DNA of 64,000 nucleotides from Branchiostoma floridae (lineage: Eukaryota; Chordata; Leptocardii; Amphioxiformes; Branchiostomatidae). Where the stretch lies: contig NC_049986.1 of assembly GCF_000003815.2 (NCBI RefSeq), positions 10,736,567 through 10,800,566 on the forward strand, in the 5' to 3' direction. The notes beneath the pieces were generated by a model that did not search any database, had not been told where the DNA came from, and saw only the letters and a program-made list of their open reading frames with translations. Positions 13,808 through 26,100 of this stretch are shown here, piece after piece. Every line of letters starts with the position of its first letter. Position 1 is the first letter of the stretch. A program made the translations under genes and the position numbers.

Positions 13808-16663
13808 TCATTTTATACAGAGTTATGCGAAACACTCCTATTCACTGACAGGCATTGCTTTCATGGCAACTAATTAATATTGCATAGAAAGGTTATATAC
13901 CGAATTCTTTGTCCGATTTTACCTCACACGGTCATTCCCTTTAGTCGCGAAAATGCGAGTGTTAAAAGTTAGAAAAACTTCTATTCCACTTTTAAGTCTG
14001 CAACAAAGCATTTAATACAACAACAAGGCATTTGAAAATAACGTTTGAGAACTCTCCAATAGCTATATTAAGGTTGCTGCAGATATTAGGTTCAAATGTT
14101 CACCCACGTCCCAGTCTCGGCCAAGCAATCCGCAGTGCATTTGCAGTTCTTTGGCGTTTGTCTCCATTGAAATTAATGAAACCTCGCCACCTCTGCCCAA
14201 CGGTAGTTGTAACATTTCACTCTATAATCCTTGCCTAATTGCACGACCTCTCGGGTCAGCTGCTTTGCATTACATCTAGCCGCGCGAGTGTGAAGGGTTG
14301 TCGCGAATAAAGAAGGAAGGTGCTTGACATGTCTGGAAAGTTTTCTCCGGGGATTTTCCTTTAAGAGGCCGACTACAAAGGACAGCAATGGACTAATCAA
14401 TTTTGGGGTCGCGGTATTCCGTCTGAGTGCAGGTCCCACTGAATATTATGTGTAACCGAGTTGAAGAGTTATGTTTGTGGAACATATTTTGTTGCATCGA
14501 TGACTGAGTGCTGCCTAATACGTTTTATCACTGTCACGTTAAAAAAAACACAATACGAATGCTTTATTATGGTAGTCGAGGTATAACTAAAATATTGTAA
14601 TGCAACAATCTATTTAGGTTTAAAAATAATTAATTTTTATTGAAGATTATGATGTTTAAGTAAATCATTTTCTATCTTCTATGATATTCCATTAGATCAA
14701 GTGCACGCAAACATCAACATATCAGTTGTATCGTAAATAATTCATTTTATTTAATTTTAATAGAAACATTTCTATGAAACCAAAGTCAAAATAACACGAC
14801 ATCATTGAATGATTTTTATACAAATCACATCGTGCAAACGTTGATGGATTTTATTAGTAGTAGAATCATTGGTGATAACAACAACCCTAAGATTTCTGAT
14901 TAGCAGAGCATGAAATTAAAGAAAAATGTAAAGAATTTTCACTTCTTCTGCTTCCATTAAAGCAGGCAAGCAAACCCTCTCTTGATATATGGCCAACACT
15001 AGTTTTCTAGTTGTATGTTTTTTTTTACAATTCTAATGTTTATCACTTTACATTACCCCTTCTATGTCCCCCAATGCTTCTAAATTGTACTAACAATCAA
15101 CCCTCGGACACGAGCTTGCTAATCAATTTCTAACATGTATAAAAATAGTGATCGGCGTGACACAGCGTACAAGAATTATACATTCCTATCTAAATATAAG
15201 TTTAAAAAAATGTTCTTACAAATGCACCATCGTCAACAGTCTTATGGCAATTCCCCTGACACGGTTCGGGGATTTGCTACATTCATTCCATGACAAAACC
15301 TGCCAATACTCGACAATGTTTCTTCCAAATTTCGTTCTTGGGTCAGAGAGGTGTTAGATACGCGTGGATTCCATTGAAAGTAATATTGATGATCCATACA
15401 CGTATTTTGGACGAAACACGTTTCTTTAACTATTGGATACTTTACTGAGAAAAGAGTAGCCGTAGAAAAAAAGCCTCATGCATACCGTATGAAATTAGGA
15501 AACAAAGATACAAATTTGTTCAAAATGTAAATGTTGATTCGCAAAGAAGCACAATTTGAACGAAATTATAGGATATAGCAAGCAATGAATATACTCATTG
15601 TGTTACTATGCAATTTCTACAGCATTCAGAACAACGACCCTCAAAAAAACATAAAAAACATCCACAGAAATAAGTATACCACAGTTTCTGCTAAAGTATA
15701 TTGGTGTTTCAAAACCGTGATACGCGACAACTTAAACCATATAAATTTCCATTTACAATTATGATACTATTGTAATTTATAAAAAGTCTTTCAAGCTAGG
15801 AAATGAGATTTCATATCTATTATATAAATCAACCCGTTTTCCAAACCTTCAACAATAAAGTACAACGAGTTCTAAAAATGCATACAGCAAACACAATAAT
15901 CGGCTTAACCCAGTCTATGTGACGGATGCGGAATTGTGTATGCCCCAAGCTTTCCATCAATCTTGACGATCCATTTTTCCAAGACTAATCCAGGTGCGGA
16001 TGCAAGTCTTAAGTATTTAGCAATAAGATCTTAGCCTGAGGCAGCAAGTGTGCAGCCGATTCATTTCTTGGTTTGGTTGAAATAATCTTGTTTTGGTGCG
16101 GAATTTTAGCTATTTTTAGGAAGCTTAGTAGGACGGAATGGGTCTTAAATATACTATCTAACATAATTAAACTATAGAATCATACAGAGAAGACAGCATC
16201 TTGTGTATTATTTGTAAATTTCTTTCAGAATATGAGTCTAATTGCTTAAACAAGAAGAAATATTATGTTAATCACTTAATGTTTAGAATAGTATGTAGCA
16301 GACGCTATAATATATAGCAAACGCTATCATAAACGGTAGAATAAGGAAAATTATTTTGCGAGTGTATCATATATCTAACATTTATTTGCTTTGCTTGTAT
16401 ACAGTAATTGCCTTGATAAGGACAAATATATATTTTCTAAGTCGTTCCCGCCACAATCGAATAGCTACAAAATCTAAGAATTGCCCGATTCTACGTTAAA
16501 GAAGTAGATTCATTTTGTTCAACGTGCAAAGATTTTTAAATACCAGGTTTCAAATGTCATAACATTCACCGACATAACTGTACATTAGCAAAAAATGTAT
16601 TTCCGAAAGATCGACTGCAATTTGCAAACTTATGACATCAAACGATATGACATTCCTCCTTAC
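13808..16663. other. Non-coding, nothing firm
   Basis: 14040-14440 is somewhat GC-richer and has short open frames on both strands, but no splice-flanked exon. The rest is AT-rich. A short direct repeat (tagca(g/a)acgctat) lies near 16296-16335. Confidence 0.4.
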
Positions 16664-16774
16664 CTGTACTTGGTAGGTCATCGATTGCCTTCTCTCCAGT
16701 GGTGAAGCAAAAGTCTTCTTCTCCCTGTCTTCTGTGGGTCTTTTCTCAGCACATATCCTTCCAGTACTACGACA
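16664..16774 (-). CDS. Candidate internal exon of an unidentified gene
   Basis: On the minus strand a strong 3' splice site (tctattcttcag) precedes 111 bp that is open in phase 0, and a strong donor (CAG|gtaagg) follows it. The 37 codons start CRSTGRICAEKRPTEDREKK and end with SMTYQVQ. They are rich in Lys, Arg and Glu and look like part of a hydrophilic, possibly disordered or nuclear protein. The exon length is a multiple of three, so skipping it would keep frame. I recognise no domain. Another minus-strand candidate, at 22075-22119, lies upstream in transcription order, but nothing ties the two together. Confidence 0.45.
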
Positions 16775-17418
16775 CTGAAGAATAGATTCTCATCTTTTGA
16801 CTTCCGAATGCAATCAATTTTTGATTTACGATCTTTACAGTTATGTCTTCTGGGTACAAGATATAACGATATGAATATCATAAGATGCATCGTTGAGATG
16901 ATTCATTTCGTGAACCTTATGGCTTGGTATTAAAAACGTTCTATCTATGAAGATCTGTGATGAGTTGTATTTGAAGATGATGTGGGACGTGTACCTATTT
17001 CATGGTCTCTACGTCTACATTTCATACTTGGTCTCACTTTAATGATGTCGCAGACCCTACTGTCGGGGGCAGTCTTTTGAAATATAGCTTATACTCTCTT
17101 GCAATAAATTACATGCGTTTTCCTTTCCTTTTCTTCTATACGTATATTTTTATGCTAACGGATGAACTATGGAAATGATTGCTTCCGGCAGGTATATCAA
17201 AAGCATTTGTTTTGCATAATGAAATAAATTTAAGGATAGAAATCCCATAATTGCAAATTCAGAACCTGAATCAGGCCCGAGGCTTTATAAAAAAAAATTA
17301 TACAAAATAGATAAGTTGTTAGTGGCATTATACCTATTTTGAGGAATATTTATCAATAAGTTCTATGAAAAGTTTAATTCTGATGCATTAAAAAACGGAG
17401 ATGATAAAAACTATGCAA

Positions 17419-18299
17419 NNNNNNNNNNNNNNNNNNNNNNNNNNNNNNNNNNNNNNNNNNNNNNNNNNNNNNNNNNNNNNNNNNNNNNNNNNNNNNNNNN
17501 NNNNNNNNNNNNNNNNNNNNNNNNNNNNNNNNNNNNNNNNNNNNNNNNNNNNNNNNNNNNNNNNNNNNNNNNNNNNNNNNNNNNNNNNNNNNNNNNNNNN
17601 NNNNNNNNNNNNNNNNNNNNNNNNNNNNNNNNNNNNNNNNNNNNNNNNNNNNNNNNNNNNNNNNNNNNNNNNNNNNNNNNNNNNNNNNNNNNNNNNNNNN
17701 NNNNNNNNNNNNNNNNNNNNNNNNNNNNNNNNNNNNNNNNNNNNNNNNNNNNNNNNNNNNNNNNNNNNNNNNNNNNNNNNNNNNNNNNNNNNNNNNNNNN
17801 NNNNNNNNNNNNNNNNNNNNNNNNNNNNNNNNNNNNNNNNNNNNNNNNNNNNNNNNNNNNNNNNNNNNNNNNNNNNNNNNNNNNNNNNNNNNNNNNNNNN
17901 NNNNNNNNNNNNNNNNNNNNNNNNNNNNNNNNNNNNNNNNNNNNNNNNNNNNNNNNNNNNNNNNNNNNNNNNNNNNNNNNNNNNNNNNNNNNNNNNNNNN
18001 NNNNNNNNNNNNNNNNNNNNNNNNNNNNNNNNNNNNNNNNNNNNNNNNNNNNNNNNNNNNNNNNNNNNNNNNNNNNNNNNNNNNNNNNNNNNNNNNNNNN
18101 NNNNNNNNNNNNNNNNNNNNNNNNNNNNNNNNNNNNNNNNNNNNNNNNNNNNNNNNNNNNNNNNNNNNNNNNNNNNNNNNNNNNNNNNNNNNNNNNNNNN
18201 NNNNNNNNNNNNNNNNNNNNNNNNNNNNNNNNNNNNNNNNNNNNNNNNNNNNNNNNNNNNNNNNNNNNNNNNNNNNNNNNNNNNNNNNNNNNNNNNNNN
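17419..18299. other. Assembly gap (881 N)
   Basis: This run of N adjoins the tandem array starting near 18370. Arrays commonly collapse or break in assembly, so the array may extend into the gap. Open frames reported across the Ns have no content. Confidence 1.
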
Positions 18300-18369
18300 A
18301 AAGCCTATCAGTACTACCACAGGGTCCCAACAAGTCGCACAGTAGTAGTCACCATTTGCGTGGGACAGA

Positions 18370-20262
18370 AAGACAGCATTGGGTCATCTCGCCGGTATTC
18401 TAAGTGAATTTCCCTTAACTTTCGACAGGCTAACTAGGCTCAATTGGTAAAGATAACTGCAGTTACTTGAGAGACTCCCCAACCGTTTAAAGATTGTGTT
18501 CCTCTCCTGGACATGAGCTGCAACGTTTTCGTCGTCCTATTGGTGTTCAAGGCGTTTCCTTTCACCTTTGACAGCGAATCGGGGCCCTTAATAAAGATTC
18601 AGTTCCCAGTTCAACTTCCAAACCGTTTTTTAATGTGCTCTTCTCCTTGACCTGATTTGCAATGTTGTTGTCGTCTTAGCGGTATTCGAAGTGATTTCCA
18701 TCAACTTGGACAGACAATTGGGCTCCTTTGTAAACACAAAGCAGTCTCAGTTCCCCCAGCGACTTACGATTCGTTTTAAAACGTGTAAAGATAGAGCAGT
18801 TCCCTGCAGGACTTCCAATTCGTAGTGAACAGCGTTTGTCTCCTTAACAAGTAAGTTACAACGTTGTTGTAGTCCCAGTGGTTTTCAAGGTGTTTCCTTT
18901 CAACTTTGACAGATAATTGGATTCCTTAGTAAACATAGCGCAGTTTCAGTTCCATGTGCGACCTCCAAACCGTTTTAAAAATTGCCCCTCTCCTTGACAT
19001 AAGTTGCAATGTTGTTGTCCTTCCAGTGGTATTTAAAGTGCTTCCCCTCAACTCTGACAGCTAACCGGACCACTTAGTAAACTTGGAGCAGCTTTGGTTC
19101 CATGTGCAAATTTCTACCCGTTATGAACAGCATTCCTGTCCTTGACATTGTATCAGTAGTATTTGAAGGGATTTCCATCAATTTTGACTTCTAATTGTGC
19201 ACCTTGGTAAAGACAAGGCAGTTTCAATTCCCTGTAGACTTCCTTATCGTGGTAAACAGCGTTCTTCTTATTAAACATAAGTTGCAACGTTCTTGTAGTC
19301 CCGGAGGTATTCAAAGTGACTTCCGTCAACTTCGCCCATCTAATTGTGCACTTTGATAAAGACAAGGCATCTACAATTCCATATAAGACTTCCTTATCGT
19401 GGTAAACAGCGTTATTCTTCTTAACATAAGCTGCAACATTATTGTAGTCCTTGAGGTACTGGAAGTGATTTCCGTCAACTTTGACAGCTAATTGCCAATG
19501 GGCCCCTCGGTAAAGATAACGAATCTTCAGTTCCCTGTTCGACTTCCGAACCGTTCTGAACCCCATTCTTCTCCTTGACATAAGTTGCAACGTTGTTGTC
19601 GTCACAGTGATATTCAACGCGTTTCCTCTCTACTTTGACAGCTAATTGGGCTCTTTAATAAACATAAAGCATCCTTAGTTCCCTGGGCGACTTTCAACCT
19701 ATTGTGAACAGCGTTCTTGTCCTTGACATCGTATCAGTTGTATTTGAAGTGATATCCGTCAACTTCGACAGACAATTGGCCTCTTTTTGTAAACATAGCG
19801 TATCCCCAGTTCCCTGTACGACTTTTAAACCGTTTTAAAACGCGTTCCTCTCCTTGACATAAGTTACAACGTTGTTGTTGTCCCAGTGGTATTCAAGGTG
19901 ATTCCTGTCAACTTTGACAGCTAATCGGACCCCTTAGTAAACATAGAGTAGCTTCGGTTCCCTGTGAGACTTGCTACCCATTATGGACAGCGTTACTGTC
20001 CTTGACATCGTTTCAGTAGTATTTGGAGTGATTTCCGTAAATTTCGACATCTAATTGTGCACCTTGGTGAAGACTGGGCAGTTTTCATTCCCTGTACGAC
20101 TTCCGAACCGTTGAAACAGTGTTCATCTCCTCAACATAAGTTGCAACGTTGCTATAGTCCCGGCGGTATTGGAAGTGATTTCCGCCAACTTCGACAGCTA
20201 ATTGCTCTCCATGGTTAAGATAAGGTAGCTTAAGTTCCCTATGCGACTTCCCAATTTGCAAG
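18370..20262. repeat. Diverged tandem array, ~148-bp monomer, ~860-bp higher-order unit
   Basis: About 13 related monomers lie head to tail. Each carries versions of ctccttgacataagttgcaa, cgttgttgt, agtggtattcaaagtgattt, gacagctaattgg and agttccctgtgcgacttcc. Spacing of the cttgaca anchor is mostly 148-155 bp. A shorter ~130-bp spacing follows monomers that lost about 20 bp around gttgcaacg (anchors 19141, 19722, 20001). One early monomer is about 199 bp. Anchors 18993, 19141 and 19284 recur at 19853, 20001 and 20143, showing a later duplication of a six-monomer block. Read on the minus strand, monomers give a KVDGNHFQY...DYNNVATYV-like peptide. Unit lengths of 148 and 130 are not multiples of three and most copies have stops, so conserved coding use is unlikely. 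Confidence 0.85.
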
Positions 20263-20671
20263 AATTTAGCAACGTATTGATTGCACTGGGTATAGTAGCC
20301 CAATGGGTAGTGGAACACATAATACAAAGGCATAGATACAAAGAGGTACTATTACCTTCTTGCCTTGACGCCTTTATAGGGCAACGACCTATAAGTCGCC
20401 AACCTTGTTGTAATAGCTGCATCAAATAAAGGGGGTTTATTGCTTGCAAGCACACACACACATCGAAGTTAAAACCTTTCAACGCCTTTCGGTATGTAGG
20501 GTCCACTGGGGGCCAGTACAGCAGGGGCTAATGGATTGTCTTAGTCATATACTCTATGTCAATTCCTGAGTGCTGATGTAAATGGCAAAGTACAACTGTC
20601 ACTCTAAGACAGACAATTCACTCGTGTTTGTACTTTACTTTTATTGTGTCACATACTAAACACAGACATAA
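20263..20671. other. Flank of the tandem array, nothing recognised
   Basis: The array signal stops within cttcccaatttgcaagaa. The following 400 bp has open frames on both strands without splice support and a short (CA) run near 20451-20461. Confidence 0.4.
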
Positions 20672-20767
20672 TGTAAAGGTAGTCTGGCATTGTATAGCCG
20701 TAAGGGCAGTTGGTTGTTATCCTCTCTGTCTCGAACACAACTTAATCATATCCAAACTGCGCTTTAT
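20672..20767. repeat. Partial copy of the 1243-1490 repeat, cut by a gap
   Basis: ggtagtctggcattgtatag followed by ccgtaagggcagttggttgt and tatcc aligns with the left part of 1243-1490. The right part is lost in the adjoining run of N. Confidence 0.45.
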
Positions 20768-21027
20768 NNNNNNNNNNNNNNNNNNNNNNNNNNNNNNNNN
20801 NNNNNNNNNNNNNNNNNNNNNNNNNNNNNNNNNNNNNNNNNNNNNNNNNNNNNNNNNNNNNNNNNNNNNNNNNNNNNNNNNNNNNNNNNNNNNNNNNNNN
20901 NNNNNNNNNNNNNNNNNNNNNNNNNNNNNNNNNNNNNNNNNNNNNNNNNNNNNNNNNNNNNNNNNNNNNNNNNNNNNNNNNNNNNNNNNNNNNNNNNNNN
21001 NNNNNNNNNNNNNNNNNNNNNNNNNNN
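20768..21027. other. Assembly gap (260 N)
   Basis: Run of N. It interrupts a dispersed repeat copy. Confidence 1.
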
Positions 21028-21593
21028 TTTAGGTATTATAAGACTTCTGCTTGTTGTCTTCTCAATCACACTTTTACGTTTTGTATGATATACACAGTGT
21101 GTAAGTGAAAGTTACACATATCCTATTTAGGTCACAGTGAGAGCGCAGCGCGTTCGCCGTCTGATGGAAATGGGGCATAACAATAAACAAAAACGGTATG
21201 AGAAACCATAGCCCGCCCTTCTGGAATCTAAAACTCTATGTTTTACCACATGTTTTGTACTTCGATTCCTTAAAGTCACATTTGCTTCTATTTCTTTAAT
21301 TTTGTCATGTTATTGGACATTTTCCTTGACCTATTTTTGTGTGTAAAGAATTAATTAAACCTTCACTTGTAACGTCTATGCATGTGCATCTGTATCTCTA
21401 CATTGCACAAATCTTTGTAGGCCATCTCTGACCTCCAAACATCATTTGTGTAACAGGGTATCCGGTAAATTTCAAGATACGTGTGATAAACTGGCAAGTT
21501 GAATACAAAACAGTCAACAGGGCATGTTCTTAAAAGTTTGCAAGAATCAAAGATTTTAATCGTCTGGTGTCACTACTTATGCTTAGAATAAGT

Positions 21594-21645
21594 CAATATT
21601 TTCTGCTAACACTAGTTATAGCAGTATCATTCTAAGAAAATATTG
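21594..21645. repeat. Short hairpin, 11-bp perfect outer stem
   Basis: caatattttct pairs exactly with agaaaatattg. Inside, gcta pairs with tagc around acactagtta. The surrounding 500 bp is AT-rich and gene-free. This could be chance, a protein-binding palindrome or a small fold-back relic. Confidence 0.45.
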
Positions 21646-22074
21646 CAAATGTAGGTATAAAATCTTATGAATTAAATTTGAAATAAATGTGACTTGATGC
21701 ACGGGAAATACGGGAAATTCATATATTATTGAAGATAGCTTTTACAATTTTTGGATTTCTCTGTCTGTTTAATTTGTAGATGTAGCTAAACAAAGTTGTC
21801 AATAGAATTTATGGTGATGGTAATTGGCAGAGAGACAAACTATTTCATAATTATATGTGCAGGCCATTTACAACTGTCGAATACGGGATATACATAAAAC
21901 ATAACGTTATAGCGCTAACGAAACAATAAATCATACATAAAGGAACACGCTTCAGTACGTGTGATCGTGTTTTTCTTTATCATTTTGAACGTGCGCAGAA
22001 ACATTATCAATCTTGTGCTTACTTTGATGATCAGCAAAAGGCGATCAAAGATCTGTTTTTAAGTTAAGTCTTAC

Positions 22075-22119
22075 CGAAACTGACGGATAAAGTTGTCGTT
22101 GATGGAGCGCTGATACGGT
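22075..22119 (-). CDS. Possible 45-bp micro-exon
   Basis: On the minus strand, acceptor gttctcatttattccag and donor TTTCG|gtaaga enclose 45 bp that is open in all three frames. One frame reads PYQRSINDNFIRQF. The splice sites are good, but so short an exon can arise by chance. The phase is undetermined. Confidence 0.25.
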
Positions 22120-22801
22120 CTGGAATAAATGAGAACGTCTCCGTGCATGCAAGATGACTATATCAGAGAGTCTTTGATGGATGTAACGGCCAATGCCTTA
22201 AACAGTCGGGTGGCCTAGAACTTGACATTAGAATCTGTCATGGAGTCCCAGGCGACCTTTGTTGTACTTTGGTACTTTGTCAACTTCATCAAGCGCTATC
22301 AAATGTCGTCACGACTTTGGCGAAGTTCCTAGTCAAGCAAACGTAGAAACATACTTCATTGTTTAGTTTGAATCGATTTCAGCCCTTAAAAACAGCTGCA
22401 CCTTTTCTCACATTTAGTTGTCCTTTAGTTACCAATAGTGGTCTTACGTTTGACATGTGTTGCAACAATCACATGTATATAGATTTGTATTCTAGGTAAT
22501 GAATTTGATGTTTTTGAATTCCCACGTCAACTGTCATTTGTATGTGTTGTCTATACCAGCAGGACTAGGTCTTTGTAATAGCTATAAACAACGTGATGTC
22601 ACTTGTCATCGTCGATGCCGACGGAAAAATAGCAGCTATAAACAAGTTGGGCGGACCTAAATGGCAGTGGCAGTGAATAGCTAAGCAAATAGATTTTGAA
22701 AAAGCATAATAACAACCACAACAATTTTCTAGTAAATAATCTTAGAGGGTTGGTAAATAGTTACGTATATTTCCATGGTAGTTTTGTATCTGCATATACT
22801 G

Positions 22802-23104
22802 TACTGTAGCATCCTCCTGCGCAGGGACATCCAACTGCGAAACCGCCTGTTTGGATGTATCCTGCTTTCTCAACCGTCACCTGTATTTCCTGACCGCCCG
22901 TCTTATATATACATGTATTTATGAGCTAATCTTCACATATGCGAGATCCATTTTGAAAACTGAAATGCATCTTCTCTGATTAGCTGATAGCTGGTTTGTG
23001 GCGACTCCCACAGGAACTAAGAGTGACAGTTGAGATCCAGTGACTTGTACATCCTGCAGGATGTTTTGCCGTTGGATGTCCCTGCGTAGGAGAATAATAC
23101 TGTA
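22802..23104. mobile_element. MITE with ~35-bp terminal and ~75-bp imperfect inverted repeats
   Basis: The left end tactgtagcatcctcctgcg followed by cagggacatccaac (22802-22835) pairs with the right end gttggatgtccctgcgtagg followed by agaataatactgta (23071-23104), with about six mismatches. Inverted similarity then continues inward to about 75 bp: atcctgc and ctcaac...gtcac are matched by gcaggat and gtgac...gttgag. No open frame suits a transposase, and 303 bp is typical MITE size. A clear target-site duplication could not be set. The element lies alone in AT-rich DNA. Confidence 0.75.
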
Positions 23105-23658
23105 ACTTAAGTCTTATTTTTAAAGATTAGTACAGATACAGAACAGGTTTTATAGGAAAGAGTTCATTGGACAACCATAGCTCATGCATTGTTTTAGATA
23201 ACACAACTAATATGTTTGTAAGATTTAGATAAATTTGATCACTGTAAAACACTTTCTTCATTTTAGAAAAAAATGAATAGAATTATCCGTATAAAAATTA
23301 ACAAAAACATTGCAGAAGGGTCTATTAATTTTTCTATGTTTGGGAATATTGGTTCCTCCATAACGAAAAAGAAATGATAAACATTTTAGATTGTTTGAAA
23401 AAAAAATACTAAATTTTCTTCACATTCAGCTTCGCGAATTGGAAAAAATATAGAGAATTGAAATATCGTTTTTGAAATTTTTTTTCGTAATTTGAAATGG
23501 GTTTAATGCAATATTTATGAGTCTGCTAAAAGTAAATTGAAGGTATTGATAACATTGTGCCGTATTGATTGTTATACAGTAACACGGGCTATCCAGATTC
23601 AGGCGCAATTTGTCACCTGATTTGTCTTTTATATGATATATATCCTGCTTTATCCTAG

Positions 23659-23697
23659 CATACATCAAAACGTCGTCAAGGGACATGTGCTGCTGAG
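23659..23697 (+). CDS. Possible 39-bp micro-exon
   Basis: A pyrimidine-rich acceptor (tcctgctttatcctag) and a consensus donor (GAG|gtaaga) flank 39 bp. Two frames are open (HTSKRRQGTCAAE or IHQNVVKGHVLL). No neighbouring plus-strand exon supports it. Confidence 0.22.
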
Positions 23698-25971
23698 GTA
23701 AGATAGAGCACTTATCGGAGAATTGGCAAGAGAAATTGATACAACTTAATCACTACATATTTGGTCAAAATCTGATCTACGACTTTCTATTTCATCTATC
23801 GAAATTACAAAAATGGTTTAAATTTGAGCACAATACAATGAATGAGACAATAACGATAAGTCCTCTTGTATTTCTAGCTGAAATAAAGGACCCGATGATC
23901 AATGATTCGTAACTTTACGGAAGTTTGATGTAAGTAAGGGGTCAAAGATAGTTTAAAGTCAATACCTGCCCTGTTCGAGCAAGACAACTTTTCTAGTTTT
24001 ATTTCTGGTGTTTGAGTGATTCTTAGATAAATGAAGCAAGTATGTTTAAGTAGAAATTAGTCGTGTAGAAGACACAGGTTTAACTTCAAGTATTGGTATG
24101 ATTGTACCATACATTAAACACTTTACAAGAAACCACTGTATCTGAACTATCCACACAAGACTTTTTTGCACTATCTAAGGGAGACAATTAAAAGTTTTCC
24201 GTTGTCACACCCACTCTGTGTACTTCAAAAGGAATGACTTCAATTATAACCCATTTCATCGTGCCTGATCTTCCTTGTTATTTCTGTCCTAACCATTGGA
24301 AGTCAAATTAATAGGATCATAGTCATATGTATCTACGACAACCTAGTCCTTAAAACGTACTATATATTTTCCATGTGCCATTGATCAAATGAAACTTATT
24401 TCGATTGCAAAAAAATTCATAAGAGTAATGTTTTGCTATCTACTTTTAACTTCGTCGTTATGGTGGTAAAATAAACCTATATGACCTCTCTTGGCTAGAA
24501 TATTTTGAAGAGAAAAATGTACATCACCAGTCAAATCACCTATTTGGCCCTTCCACGCCATCTGCGCCAAGCATTGCCCTGAGCAAAACATATCTCAAGT
24601 CCTCATGCGGCCTAAAATATGACACCATCAGCCAAGTGAATCACAGAACGACTTTTGCTCATGAATTCGGCCGCTGGCTTTTTAGTTCCCCAGCTGGAAC
24701 TGCTAGGGCGGAGGATCAATCTCAGGGCAACTGCCACTGCTATTGACACGCCGAGTGACCCTTAATACTACCTTTGACAGTTGTAAATGTCGAGAAGCCA
24801 GTGTTTTTGGACAGGGTCAATGTTATATATGTTTATCGCTGGGAATTTGGCGCTCTATGCCTCGTACAACCTTTCGCGGTAGACCCTATCACACTGGTTG
24901 GAGGCAGGTTGCTGCCATATTGTGGACATGGTCACACATCTTGCCTGACGCTTTGATCGATTTATGCAGTTGCATCCGAGTCCAATTCTCTCTCTTTCAA
25001 ACGTGAGGTTGCATTTGTGTATCTGGCTCTCAGTCACGAATGACCCCAGACTTTAACAATGTAGTACTTATTGAATGGTTTCGTTTCATATTTTGATATG
25101 CTTATTCAAAAATTTAAGTTATATATTGTCAGAGTGTGTTAATGTCGAAACTGTTTTCCGACATAATTTTTGACCAATGCATAAATGAAAACGACATTGC
25201 TCAAGACACATTCCGAGAGTTGGCACAATGTGACTGGTATACTATAGCGGCCCCCGTCCCTGTTTACTGTAACGTTTTACGTGTGTAGTGGGAGCCGATC
25301 CTTGTATTTTGATGAATTAAGCAAAGATCAAAACTTAACGACCTCGCAAGTATGATATTTCTTGTGCAAATCCACCCATGTTCGTACATATGTAGAGGTT
25401 TGTCAGTTTGGCTGATGTTAAGAGCACGCTAAGGCGTAATGTTCAGTTTTGTGGACAATAATTCTGCCATCTCGCAGTCTATCTACATAAACTTCGGTAC
25501 ACGTCGGCCTATAGAATCCCTGCCCCCAAGCCTTATGCAACGCTACAGATCCTTCATCTAAATACTACGTTAACCATTCCTACAAGAACAGTAAGATAAA
25601 TTGTTATGAGAGAAGGTCCGATAGAAAGGCGTCTCTTTCCCCCTCGATGTAAACATCTGGGACTTACTTGAATGGGTACGAAATTGTCCCTTATGCCGTT
25701 CTGCCTCAAGATGCTTATCACTCAACTGCTTTACCAGAGCTAGAAACATCTTCTACAAAGATGCCGCCTCTTCATTCAACCTATATGTTTGTAATGTAAG
25801 AACCGTTATGGCAGGATTCTATCGGTGTCCATTATTCAACACGCCTTACTAACATATGTATGGCTGTATACATTCGCCCGACCGTTACAATATCCAAGTG
25901 ACTGTTTCCTTTCGGAACTGCCAGGCAGGTCTGTTCGATTGTGCGCAGTTGACCCGATTCCAACAACTTAC
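23698..25971. other. Non-coding; GC-richer from about 24540
   Basis: 24540-25010 and 25220-25310 are GC-richer than their surroundings and have open frames on both strands without a recognisable domain. They may be degraded repeats or an untranslated exon. Nothing firm was identified. Confidence 0.35.
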
Positions 25972-26100
25972 CAAAGCAATTAATCACAGAGCCTATAGTC
26001 AACACCCCGTGCAGGCATGTACAACCGTTGTCTGACTCAGAGTGCAGTTTGATTATGTGCGGCAATATTGACCTTGGTTTTTCCTTATCACGGTCAATAA
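25972..26100 (-). CDS. Candidate exon of an unidentified gene
   Basis: On the minus strand an acceptor (ccatgaccttcaaagcag) is followed by 129 open bases and a strong donor (TTTG|gtaagttg). The frame reads AVIDRDKEKPRSILPHIIKL then HSESDNGCTCLHGVLTIGSV and INCF. An ATG lies just upstream in the same frame (26114-26116), so this could instead be the end of a first coding exon beginning MTFKAVID. The minus-strand region 26156-26482 just upstream is also open in one frame but has no matching splice site. I recognise no family. Confidence 0.38.

Noticed and set aside
17374-18345. Open frames of 310-319 residues on both strands
   Set aside because: They consist almost wholly of unknown residues from the run of N. 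The same applies to frames over the other three gaps.
19153-19617. 154-codon minus-strand frame as a real gene
   Set aside because: It lies inside the tandem array, changes monomer frame partway, and sister monomers are broken by stops and indels of non-triplet size.
18370-20262. CRISPR array
   Set aside because: Monomers are diverged end to end without conserved short repeats and unique spacers, and the DNA is eukaryotic.
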